Shown piece by piece: positions 11,707 to 20,600 of a stretch of DNA of 64,000 bases. The notes under the pieces are model-generated. The model saw nothing but the letters and a program-made list of their open reading frames with translations, had not been told where the DNA came from and ran no database searches. This DNA comes from Panonychus citri. Its lineage: Eukaryota; Arthropoda; Arachnida; Trombidiformes; Tetranychidae. Where the stretch lies: positions 2,976,001 through 3,040,000 of the forward strand of contig NW_026515544.1 in assembly GCF_014898815.1 (NCBI RefSeq). Direction: 5' to 3'. Position 1 is the stretch's first letter, and every line of letters starts with the position of its first letter. Both the position numbers and the translations under genes were made by a program.

Positions 11707-13641
11707 TTAATTTCGTTTAATATGTAATCCTACTAACACTCGTCCAGAGTTGAATTTCACTGGTTCACCCATTTCATCAGAAAGAACAAAGTTGATATCT
11801 TCAATTCGATTAGATCTGACTGGATAATAGAATGGTTTTAAGAATTTTTCATGAACCATTTCTGATTGAACACCATATTTAATAGGCACTACTCGCATTA
11901 CTCTAGCAGACTTATTACCAACAAAATGTTCCTCTACTATATCTGAATGAATGAACATGAGATGAGATCGAAAGTTTAAATTACAATTTTTAGGAGCTGT
12001 AAAAGCTCTTTGATCTCTATTGAAAGCTTCTATCATATTCAAATAGCTATTTGCATCAAAACCTAAAGAAGAAATGAAGTTGACATCTGAAAAGTATGGT
12101 GTGAAAATACGATCCTTATGTCGACCTGGAAACACAATTATTTTTCCATCATGATGAGTTATACCAGGTACTGTCATTGTATCATCTACATTAATTATTG
12201 CTTCACCCTTTTTATCTTTTAAAACAATACCTAACTCAGACAAACGCTTTAAAAGTAGATTTTCTTGATTCTGTAGTTTTTGCCTTTCTAATTCAAGCTC
12301 CTTCAAGTTATTTTCAGTATCCTGTTGTAATTTAGATGTCTTTTCTTTTTCATGTTGTAATTGTGATAGAAAATCGACTTCTTTTTCTTGTAGACGCATA
12401 ATTTCACTTTGCAATTGACTACGTTCAAAAGTCATTGTTGTGAGTTCTTCTTTCAATTTAGATCTTTCACTTTTCAAAGTATTAATTTCCTGTTGTGATT
12501 TTTTTATTTGATCAAGATTGTCTTGTTGTTGACTCTTCAGATTTGATTCCAGAATGTGTTCAGTTTGCTTACATGAATTATATTTGAGTGTTAATTCATT
12601 TATTTGCACATTTGTTTGACTTTTTTGATTCTTAAAATCAAGTTCAGCTTTCTGTTTTTCCTCAGTTAACTTAACAATCTCATCATTTAATTTTTTGATT
12701 TCATCAACGACTTTAGTATCACCATTTGAATTTTTTTGTATTATTATCTTTTCATGTAGAAGTTTTTCCAATTTATCAGAAAGATTTTTGTTTTGTGTTT
12801 TATATTCTTCAGTAAGTTTATACATTTCTTTACTTTTTTGCGCAATCGTTCCATCCAAAAGTTGATTTTCACTTTTAACTGTTTTAACCATATTTTTATT
12901 CTCTTCATTTTTCTTATGAAGATCATCAATCCGACCTTCCAATTGCTTGATAAGACTATTTTTATCTTCTATAAGCTGTTTGTTTTGATGAGACTCTTTT
13001 ATCAAATCTTTATCTTTCAACTGTTTTTGTTTAATCTCTTTTTTGAGTTCAGCAACTTCATCTACATATTGTCTTAATGAAGAATTCAGTTTATTTATCT
13101 TTTCCTGTTTATCAGTTGACTCAAGTTTGTATTTGTACATCTCTTTCTTCAAGTTTTCAAGGATCATTTGAGTTGTTTTTTTAACTCTTTGCAACAAACT
13201 TTCTCTTTCCTGTTGGGGTAATAGATTCAACTTTTCTAGAGTCAATGTAGATAGATCAGGATTTACAAAATTATCATCAGTTGATCTTTTGACTTTTCCT
13301 TCTTTGACATCTGTCTCATTAATAACTGAAAAAAATAAACTCATAAAAGCCTTGTTGATTGTTGAGATAATCATATTCAAATCATCACTAGAGTCAATTT
13401 CAATTTCTTTACTTAATTTATCTGTCAAACCATGAGTTAACAACTGAACTGTCAAATTACGTTTAGACGGTTTAACATCAACTGGATAGAATATTTCTTG
13501 AATAGCAACTACCCATTCTCCATCCAATTGTATTGGATAAGGGAGTTTATTCGAGAATTTTGCTAGAGTATTTTCAGGAAAATGTTCCATAGAAGAGTTG
13601 GAAACTACTTCCAGGAAATATTCATCAGGTTGATTCCACAT
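11707..13641 (-). CDS. penton-like minor capsid protein with large coiled-coil insert
   Basis: 644 aa. Residues 1 to about 110 begin MWNQPDEYFLEVVSNSSMEH and continue FPENTLAKFSNKLPYPIQLDG, the hallmark start of Polinton minor capsid (penton-like) proteins. Residues about 145-465 are an almost uninterrupted heptad-rich coiled coil full of K, E, Q and L. The rest returns to a globular beta-type sequence that ends the capsid domain. The coiled coil therefore looks inserted within the capsid protein rather than appended. The start overlaps the integrase gene by 17 nt. It is likely a vertex protein with a projecting or tethering rod; the rod role is inference. Confidence 0.75.
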   Translation of the reverse strand: MWNQPDEYFLEVVSNSSMEHFPENTLAKFSNKLPYPIQLDGEWVVAIQEIFYPVDVKPSKRNLTVQLLTHGLTDKLSKEIEIDSSDDLNMIISTINKAFMSLFFSVINETDVKEGKVKRSTDDNFVNPDLSTLTLEKLNLLPQQERESLLQRVKKTTQMILENLKKEMYKYKLESTDKQEKINKLNSSLRQYVDEVAELKKEIKQKQLKDKDLIKESHQNKQLIEDKNSLIKQLEGRIDDLHKKNEENKNMVKTVKSENQLLDGTIAQKSKEMYKLTEEYKTQNKNLSDKLEKLLHEKIIIQKNSNGDTKVVDEIKKLNDEIVKLTEEKQKAELDFKNQKSQTNVQINELTLKYNSCKQTEHILESNLKSQQQDNLDQIKKSQQEINTLKSERSKLKEELTTMTFERSQLQSEIMRLQEKEVDFLSQLQHEKEKTSKLQQDTENNLKELELERQKLQNQENLLLKRLSELGIVLKDKKGEAIINVDDTMTVPGITHHDGKIIVFPGRHKDRIFTPYFSDVNFISSLGFDANSYLNMIEAFNRDQRAFTAPKNCNLNFRSHLMFIHSDIVEEHFVGNKSARVMRVVPIKYGVQSEMVHEKFLKPFYYPVRSNRIEDINFVLSDEMGEPVKFNSGRVLVGLHIKRN

Positions 13642-14695
13642 TTTCTACCCAACTATTGAACTTGTCTGGATATCCAATCCACCGCACAAAATATTCTTTC
13701 TTTTTTGTTCTTTTATTTATCCGAGTTCTAAGAACTTCAATGTTGAATAGATCACTAAGTATTGCAGGTGTGAGTTCGTAGTGATAGAATAAAGAAGTTA
13801 TAGTTTCCCCAGCTGTATCTTTCAATCGATAAATGTAACCTTGATCTGTTTTCTTAACTTTGATAATTTCAAAAATTTCTTCACTGAAATTGCTTGTTGC
13901 ACCTTTCTCAAAAAGTTTTTTATGTCTACTTATACGCACTTTTTCTCCTATCGTATATGGTTTTTGTAGTCTTTTTAAAGTTTTATGAGTTTTTCTTATA
14001 TTAAATATTACCTGTGAACGAGTTTCTTCATTCACATCAGAGGGCGCCATCTGAATAGTTCTATGGTATGAGTCATTATAACTTTTTACTAAACTGTCAA
14101 GGATATCATAATACTTGTGTGTATTTTTATAGAACAAATATCTATATAATCTCATTCTCAATGTTCTATTAAAACGTTCCACTATTGCACATTTTACAGA
14201 ATCATCTGTAGTTGTAAAATAAAATATCCCTTTCTCTTTCAAGAACACTTGAACTTTCCTATTTTTGAATTCCATCCCTTGATCGGTTTGTATTTTATTT
14301 GGTACCCTCCCAGAAGAAAATATTTTCACTAGTCCTTTTATGACTTCATCACTAGATTTAGATTGTAATGGAACAGACCATGCATATCTACTTAAACAAT
14401 CTATTGCATTTATCAAATATTTATAACCATTATTCGATTTTTGTAGCCAGGATAAATCCATCAAATCAATCTGCCATTGTTCGTCTATTGATGTAACGAT
14501 AATTGGCAACCTTATGAATTTACGTTTGACTTGTTTGAATAAATTGTATGCATTCTGTTTTTCTAACCATGATTTAACTTTTAGATATGATAGGCTTGGA
14601 TACTTCTTTTTTAATGCTCTATATAATCTATATACTCCTCCTAAAGCTCCCACTCTTTCAATGGAGAAGTATTCATTCTCGAAATCTGTCTCCAT
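13625..14695 (-). CDS. Polinton integrase (rve superfamily) with C-terminal chromodomain
   Basis: 356 aa. The retroviral-type DDE core is visible: Asp in WQIDLMDLSW (about residue 76), Asp in KIQTDQGMEF (about 136) and Glu in CAIVERFNRTL (about 171). The C-terminal 50 residues form a chromodomain with the aromatic YFVRWIGYPDKFNSWVE pattern, which usually reads histone methylation and may steer integration. It catalyses insertion of the linear element DNA. The start overlaps the upstream 248-aa gene by 55 nt and the end overlaps the penton-like gene start by 17 nt. Intact. Confidence 0.93.
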   Translation of the reverse strand: METDFENEYFSIERVGALGGVYRLYRALKKKYPSLSYLKVKSWLEKQNAYNLFKQVKRKFIRLPIIVTSIDEQWQIDLMDLSWLQKSNNGYKYLINAIDCLSRYAWSVPLQSKSSDEVIKGLVKIFSSGRVPNKIQTDQGMEFKNRKVQVFLKEKGIFYFTTTDDSVKCAIVERFNRTLRMRLYRYLFYKNTHKYYDILDSLVKSYNDSYHRTIQMAPSDVNEETRSQVIFNIRKTHKTLKRLQKPYTIGEKVRISRHKKLFEKGATSNFSEEIFEIIKVKKTDQGYIYRLKDTAGETITSLFYHYELTPAILSDLFNIEVLRTRINKRTKKKEYFVRWIGYPDKFNSWVENVEST

Positions 14696-15387
14696 GTTTC
14701 ATATGATTTTCCTTTATCACCAAACCGTCTTAAAGCAGGAGTGTTATTCACCTGATTAAAAAGATAAGGTAGTTTTTCTATTTCCTGTATTACTCGTTCT
14801 GTACCTATCGGTGTAATCATCTTTTTAGCTTGTGTAGTCTTAAATAAACAGAGAAAATTCACAATTTTTCTGATATTACTATTATGATATTCACTTCCAT
14901 TAACTCGTAGTACTTTCCCATCTTCTGTTACTAAAGAAGGGATTTCACGTAAAGCCTTTTCTAATTCACTCGCTTTAGACCTTTGTGTAAACGAAGAGAT
15001 TGTTGTATCTGCTAGACCTTTGTTTTCATGAGAAATACGAGGGGTTGACATTAACTTATCAGACCCATTCATTTTTTCTGTTTGTTGATGAAACTCTGTT
15101 GTATTATTGGGTATACTTTGAAACTTTTGATCATCAGAATTTTCAGACCAAACCAGTGATCGATTACGATTCTCAAGATCTTCATCCACTTCTAAATTGA
15201 GTGGTTTTTGCTGTTCTATTGGTGTTTTTGATATATTTTGCAGTAAAAGATTATTAGCAAATCTAACTTTTGCAGCATTATCTAAATTCATAGACATTAT
15301 TGTTCTCATGAGACTAGTATTCATTAACTGACATTTGTTTTTATATTCATCTTCAGAGATCAAAACCATTTTTGTAAATGCATTCAT
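14641..15387 (-). CDS. conserved Polinton protein of unknown function
   Basis: 248 aa. The N-terminus reads KMVLISEDEYKN, resembling the start of an uncharacterised protein found beside the integrase in arthropod Polintons. A polar, Ser/Asn/Glu-rich linker follows. The C-terminal part, GKVLRVNGSEYHNSNIRKIV and on to a helical region with LPYLFNQVNNTPALRRFG, looks like its conserved domain. No enzyme motif, signal peptide or membrane segment is seen. It overlaps the pX-like gene by 4 nt (ATGA) and the integrase by 55 nt, so it is part of a tightly packed late-type block. Function not assigned. Confidence 0.65.
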   Translation of the reverse strand: MNAFTKMVLISEDEYKNKCQLMNTSLMRTIMSMNLDNAAKVRFANNLLLQNISKTPIEQQKPLNLEVDEDLENRNRSLVWSENSDDQKFQSIPNNTTEFHQQTEKMNGSDKLMSTPRISHENKGLADTTISSFTQRSKASELEKALREIPSLVTEDGKVLRVNGSEYHNSNIRKIVNFLCLFKTTQAKKMITPIGTERVIQEIEKLPYLFNQVNNTPALRRFGDKGKSYETWRQISRMNTSPLKEWEL

Positions 15388-15725
15388 TTCATTAATTTAT
15401 CTGTGAATACGCTTGCGAGTAATGAAATTGCAGGTAAAAGTAACGCTGGTAGGGCTCCACCGTGTTGTATTATAATTTTTTTAGTGTTTTTAATAGATTT
15501 GTTTTGAGCTAATCTCCTAACAATTTTTTTATGTGGTTTAATCCTTTTCAATTGTTTTTTATCAAGTCTTATATTACCTGCGAGCAGATTTCTAGATATT
15601 TCATTTATTGTTTTATAGACTTTTCCTGGACATCTAGCGATTATGGTTTGTCTTTTTCTTTTCGAATTTTTTTTACAGAGTTTTTTTAGATGAGGTAACA
15701 TCTCTAATGCATCAGAGACCGTCAT
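15384..15725 (-). CDS. pX-like small DNA-condensing / membrane-active protein
   Basis: 113 aa. The N-terminal two thirds is strongly basic (KKLCKKNSKRKRQT, RIKPHKKIVRRLAQNK). The C-terminus has the motif HGGALPALLLPAISLLASVF, a Gly-Gly followed by a Leu/Pro hydrophobic helix. That layout, a basic region then GG-x-LP-x-L-x-P, recalls the adenovirus core protein pX/mu and pX-like proteins of Polintons and adintoviruses. A role in genome condensation and possibly membrane disruption follows from that resemblance. A TATAAGAT motif (complement of 15780-15787) lies 55 nt upstream. Confidence 0.6.
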   Translation of the reverse strand: MTVSDALEMLPHLKKLCKKNSKRKRQTIIARCPGKVYKTINEISRNLLAGNIRLDKKQLKRIKPHKKIVRRLAQNKSIKNTKKIIIQHGGALPALLLPAISLLASVFTDKLMK

Positions 15726-15791
15726 TTTGAAATCAAAAAATTAATAGATATAAAAGATATAAAATGAAACATAAATTTTATCTTATATAAA

Positions 15792-16427
15792 CTATATCTG
15801 ATAAGCTGTTATGTATTCTTTTTCATGTAGTACATTCGATAACATTCTTACTTCTTCAGGTGTGTCTATTTTCATATCCAAAAACAAATATGTAAAAGGC
15901 TGCGCAGTTGCATCTTCAAATACAGCTTGAAACTTTCGTACTGATGTTGGATATATTTGACGTCCTATGCTAGTTGCAATAGCTTTATTCCTTGGGTTTT
16001 TGAATAAAACTATGTAATGAGCGTTCAGAGTAATATTACAAATTTCATTTCCTTTTATGAAAAAGTTTTGCATAACTAAAATTACAGATAAATTTCGATG
16101 ATGACTTCCTTTTGTAAAGAGCTCTGAAATGATCCTACTATTCACTGTTTCATGCATTAAATCATCAATTATAATCCATTGTGGTTTACTTCCATCAATT
16201 TTATTCAATAACTTTTCTGAAAATCCCTGAATAAAGTTCACTTCTGGCATTGTATTGAAAACTTCTTGATATTCACTGAAAAAATATGTTATATTTTTGG
16301 GTTCTGGGTGAGAAAATTTCACTGATCCTTCAATTAATTTACTTAACCAATATGTCTTTCCAGAACTTGTCGGACCAGATATCACCATTGTAAAAGGATG
16401 TCTCAAATATATGTTGTAATTTTCCAT
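15792..16427 (-). CDS. genome-packaging ATPase (FtsK/HerA superfamily)
   Basis: 211 aa, the normal size for Polinton/virophage packaging ATPases. Walker A is GPTSSGKT (about residues 18-25) and Walker B is WIIIDDL (about 85-91), followed by the sensor-like VILVMQNFF segment. It would pump the element DNA into preformed capsids. Two TATAAGAAC motifs lie 37 and 46 nt upstream of the ATG (16464-16471 and 16473-16480 on the plus strand), making this the clearest candidate promoter in the element. Intact. Confidence 0.93.
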   Translation of the reverse strand: MENYNIYLRHPFTMVISGPTSSGKTYWLSKLIEGSVKFSHPEPKNITYFFSEYQEVFNTMPEVNFIQGFSEKLLNKIDGSKPQWIIIDDLMHETVNSRIISELFTKGSHHRNLSVILVMQNFFIKGNEICNITLNAHYIVLFKNPRNKAIATSIGRQIYPTSVRKFQAVFEDATAQPFTYLFLDMKIDTPEEVRMLSNVLHEKEYITAYQI

Positions 16428-16706
16428 TTTTATGAATACTTTATAAAAGAAAGGTAAAGATTGTTCTTATAGTTCTTATACATTTTTCAAATCATAGTAT
16501 TTTTGAATTTTTTTTGTGTTTCAGTCCAGGTTTTCAAAAAAAGAACAATATTTAATGAACATTTCATCATTGAATTTCCGTTATGGAGAGGACAGGGTTG
16601 TGTTTCTTGTTTGATCATGGACCATGTTGCACCAAAATTGTTGAGATTGATTCTTGGAATCATTGCATCACAAGTACATCTTCCGCTTCTTTTGATTTAC
16701 ATGCAA

Positions 16707-16997
16707 TTAAAATCTATCACAATCAACTCTTGCTTTATAAAATAATTTTAGAAATATGAGTAACTGATCAATATGCATATGTGTATCATCTGTCTCGAAT
16801 TTCAAACCATGTGTGAACTTATAGTTGTATGCTGCTTGTTTTTTTTCAGATTCATTAAGCATTTTCAGTTGTAATCCTGTAAATACATTCAAACAAATCA
16901 AAGCATCATCTGCAAGAACGGCTATCTCTCTAGGATAAAATTTATGATTATAATAATATCCCTGAACATCCATGAAGGCACATATGTTAGAAATCAT
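16707..16997 (-). CDS. 96-aa Polinton protein, unknown function
   Basis: Reads MISNICAFMDVQGYYYNHKF and on to PREIAVL. The D-x-Q-G-Y/F followed about 12 residues later by E-I-A-V recalls a small RNase H-fold-like protein that I associate with arthropod mobile elements, but no complete active site is visible. The C-terminal half is helical (HIDQLLIFLKLFYKARVD). It starts 1 nt after the stop of the TBP-like gene, so the two are probably co-transcribed. Function unassigned. Confidence 0.55.
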   Translation of the reverse strand: MISNICAFMDVQGYYYNHKFYPREIAVLADDALICLNVFTGLQLKMLNESEKKQAAYNYKFTHGLKFETDDTHMHIDQLLIFLKLFYKARVDCDRF

Positions 16998-16998
16998 C

Positions 16999-17490
16999 TT
17001 AATTCTTTAGACAAAATCGATTTTCGAATGAACGATACGCTTTCTTTAATTGATCCAATGATTTTATTCCTGTCAGGATGAGTGAACCTTTTGGATAGTA
17101 AATAAATGAAACCCCTTCGTCTTTCCAATTCAATGCGGGAAATAGTTCTGGTTCATAAATAACATTCAAATCACTTTCGAAAATACTTTTAGCACTAATT
17201 ACTGTTTTTAGTTTTTTACTTGCAGTAATATTGACGATTTTCAGAAATTGAACTTCTTTGAAAGTCTTTGTGATAAACTCACGAGTATCTTGTTCCGTTT
17301 TAAAACCAGTGGCAATCACTTTACCAGATCCGAAAACCAATAGTCTATTCTTTCCTGATTTATATATGTCCGCGTTAAACTTTTTCTTTTTTCCAGAATT
17401 ACCAATAATTTGAATTTTTTTATTTAGATTCCACAAGGTTACGATATTACAAACTTCAGGGTAATCACATTCATCAAAAGTAGTTAACAT
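16999..17490 (-). CDS. TATA-binding-protein-like protein encoded by the Polinton
   Basis: 163 aa with the two-repeat TBP saddle layout. Repeat 1 holds NIVTLWNLNKKIQI (compare NIVSTVNL in TBP), a KFNADI strand and LLVFGSGKVIATGFKTEQDT, the LIFSSGKMVCTGAKSEEQ block of TBP. Repeat 2 has YEPELFPALNW (nearly identical to the YEPELFPGLIY signature) and SLILTGIKS (VVLTGAK). Of the four DNA-intercalating phenylalanines, three are kept (Phe38, Phe53, Phe117) and the fourth aligns with Tyr132. Host TBPs have about 180 residues in the core, so this is a complete but trimmed core without an N-terminal arm. TBP places transcription machinery on TATA boxes. A TATAAGAA motif lies about 110 nt upstream. The identification is from motif reading alone. 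Confidence 0.82.
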   Translation of the reverse strand: MLTTFDECDYPEVCNIVTLWNLNKKIQIIGNSGKKKKFNADIYKSGKNRLLVFGSGKVIATGFKTEQDTREFITKTFKEVQFLKIVNITASKKLKTVISAKSIFESDLNVIYEPELFPALNWKDEGVSFIYYPKGSLILTGIKSLDQLKKAYRSFENRFCLKN

Positions 17491-17669
17491 AGATAGTTGG
17501 ATAATGGTTAATGGTTGAATTCACATAAAATCGAAGTCTTTTCAATGTTACACTTTAAAGATTTCAATGAAAAATGAACAATTTCTTGTTGAAACTTTGT
17601 TCTTATATGAAAATTTCCAGAAAAAAACAGGTTTCTTAAACAGTTATTAAGATGTATATCACTTGAATA

Positions 17670-20600
17670 TTAAGTGGTTGAATAATGTCCGAATGGTAAT
17701 GTATCGACACCATTTTCCAATAAATAACGTTTATCATCAAACGGATTTAGAGCCAGTTTTCTCGATTGAATTGATTTGATGTTATGCTGGAAACTTCTTA
17801 GAGAACGCATTTCATGATAAAGTAAATTGTGTGAGTCTAAAGAGGTTTTGTAATCGTCGAATGTGATCATTTTTTTGAGAACAGCTTTTTGTACTCCTTT
17901 TGCTGTTTTTTTAACTGTTTCATCAGTTTTCAAACAGTACACTTTTGATTTGAGAGCAATGAACTCTAATATATTTTTCCCGTTCATTTCATCTTTGAGA
18001 TAACCCAGCTTTTTTTTATGATTATCATTCTTAAGACCACTTTGATGTTCACTCGGATAATCAGAAAAATCAAATATATCAGATAAATAATTGAAGTCAT
18101 TATAAAGATTATTTGTTTTGATAGAATATATGAAGCTATCAGTGTCAGTATAAAGAAGTTCAATATTATCTCCATAATATACTTTAAAGATTTCATAATG
18201 GAGTTGGTACATATGTAGCTTAGAAATTTCCAGAACAGTAAATCCAGCGAAGATTGGTTTATTCAAGAGCACTGATTTTCTCCTCATCTTGAAAAGTGCT
18301 TTATGTTCATCTAAAATGAAAAACCGTTCAACGAGAGGCTTTTGCATTTGTTTCATTGCTCCATCTAGAGATGTTTCTAGTTTTATTTCCGAATGCTTAC
18401 GAACATCTTCAATTGATTTACCATATATGGCATTTACCAACAGTTTCCAAAAATTCTTTTCGAAATTCGATTTACTAACCATTCTCTTACGAGTGCAGAG
18501 CATTATATAGTCTTTGAGCCAACAGGATTGTTTAAAAGAGACAATACGATGAATTTTTGTAACAATTAATCCATGTTTGACATAGAATTGAAGGTTACGT
18601 TGATGAATAACATACTTTTCTCTTTTGAAAAATGTCGCAATAAGTTTTTCACACTTAGTTCGTGGTCTTTCAGTTGTTTCTAATATCGAAAGCTGGAGTT
18701 TACTTAAATGATGTTGATCAATTGTAACTCTATCTGGAGCCAATGGATAATCTTTATGAAGATCATGTAAATGTGACGGATAATCCAAATCAACTTCAAA
18801 AACATAACCAATATCTGAATTCGGGTTTTTTTCATTTATACATAATTGATACACACTATCAAACTCTACATTATCTACGAACTTGAAATCAGACATTGGA
18901 AGAGCTTGTTGTAGAGCGTAACCATACAGATTGTTAACATCGAGATATGTAATAAACTTTGGTTTTTCATTTGATATAAAATCCGATGTATCAGGTATAT
19001 TAGCTTTCTCATATCTTTTTGAAGCAGATGAAATTCCTCCTCTGATACCTCTTTCAAAGAGCATAATCATGTCAATGTCAGTAAGTAAATCGATTTTTAC
19101 CTTTGTTGATTTTAAAGCTGCAGCCCAACTCAATCCTGGTGCTGAATAGAAGTGAGGAGGATCTAGTTTAAACTGTTCAATACTTATACTGCGAAAATTC
19201 TCGAAAACAGCAGCTAGAAGAATAACATCAATTTTTTGATAAATATCTTGAAACTCGCCCATATTTTTAACATGAAAATGATTCCAAAGATTAACCATAT
19301 TCTGATAAACATTTTTTTCAATATTCTCTCTTTTCAATTTGTTATAAAAGCATTCATATGGAGGTAACTCAATCTCGTTAAATCGGTCAAAACTATCCAG
19401 ATAGTCATATGGAAGTGATGCCTTAGCTGATACAAAGTTAATATCCTCATCTTTGAATACTTGCAGCAAAAATGAATTTTTAAACGCTTCTCCTAAATCT
19501 TGAGCAAGTACATCTAAAGATCCACTTAAAAAGGCGTAACTGTCTATAAATTTAAGTTTATCAAATGAAAATGAAATATATTTTTCTGTGTTCTGAGGAA
19601 TAATGTTTATATGGTCATACATTCTATCTTGAATAGCTTTTATCAAAATATGAGCATCGAAGTTCTTGAGATTATGAAAAACTACTGGAATATCAACTGG
19701 TACCTTCATTTGAAGATTACACAAGTCATGAGCAGCACCTCTATATAACCCAGTGAAATGATCATGATCTCTTACTTTAACATCATCAATATTGAAATCA
19801 TTTTCACAAATATGACACTGAGTTGATTCATCAAAAAGTTTTTGATCTCCAGTAGACATTCTAAGTTGAGAAAATCTATTTTTCAATGCATTAAGAATTT
19901 TTTCACATGACTTATTCAGAGATTGTAAGAAAACTAATCCACTATCAGCACCACGATGAGATTCATATTTGAGAATTTTACCATTGTTATTCACAATAAC
20001 ATATCCAAAACTGGATGGAATGTGCTCCTGATACTCGAAAGTATTTCGATTTTCTCCAGAATCAACGGGTTGACATAAAGTCTCGAAATCCGCATATATT
20101 ATGAATGGATATTTTATCATTTTTTCAAACTGTGTAAAAAAAATCTTTGTATTGACTGGTGGTGTTTCAACTCTAGATGGTTTAAATTGGTAACAGTCTT
20201 TCGTATGTGCAGAACACTTTTGTGAAGTCAAAAATCCGGTAAAACAGTTTTCACAAAAATTGTGATATCTAGAATCTTTAGAACCGATGAAACGGTTGAA
20301 ATTTCTGATTGGCCAGTAATGTTCATCATACAGTAATAAGTTCGCATGTTGTTCAAGACGTTCTTTAGAGACGTATAATGGTATTGGAAGAAATTTTTTC
20401 TTATTAACAGTGAATGTGTAGACATTTACTGAAATAGAGTTTTTCTTTTCGAAAAATTTAATACGATCAAGCTTGACATAGCCTTTATATCCATCAAAAT
20501 TATATTGTTGTTGATATTTTTTATAGTGAGATAATCGACAAGCGTTTTTCTGAACTGGATGAACAGCTGCTATGACAGACCACATGAAACAATCAACGGA

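Noticed and set aside
12793..13077. Plus-strand and other-frame ORFs across the coiled-coil gene, polymerase and integrase
   Set aside because: Shadows of the intact minus-strand genes with Ile/Phe-rich low-complexity translation.
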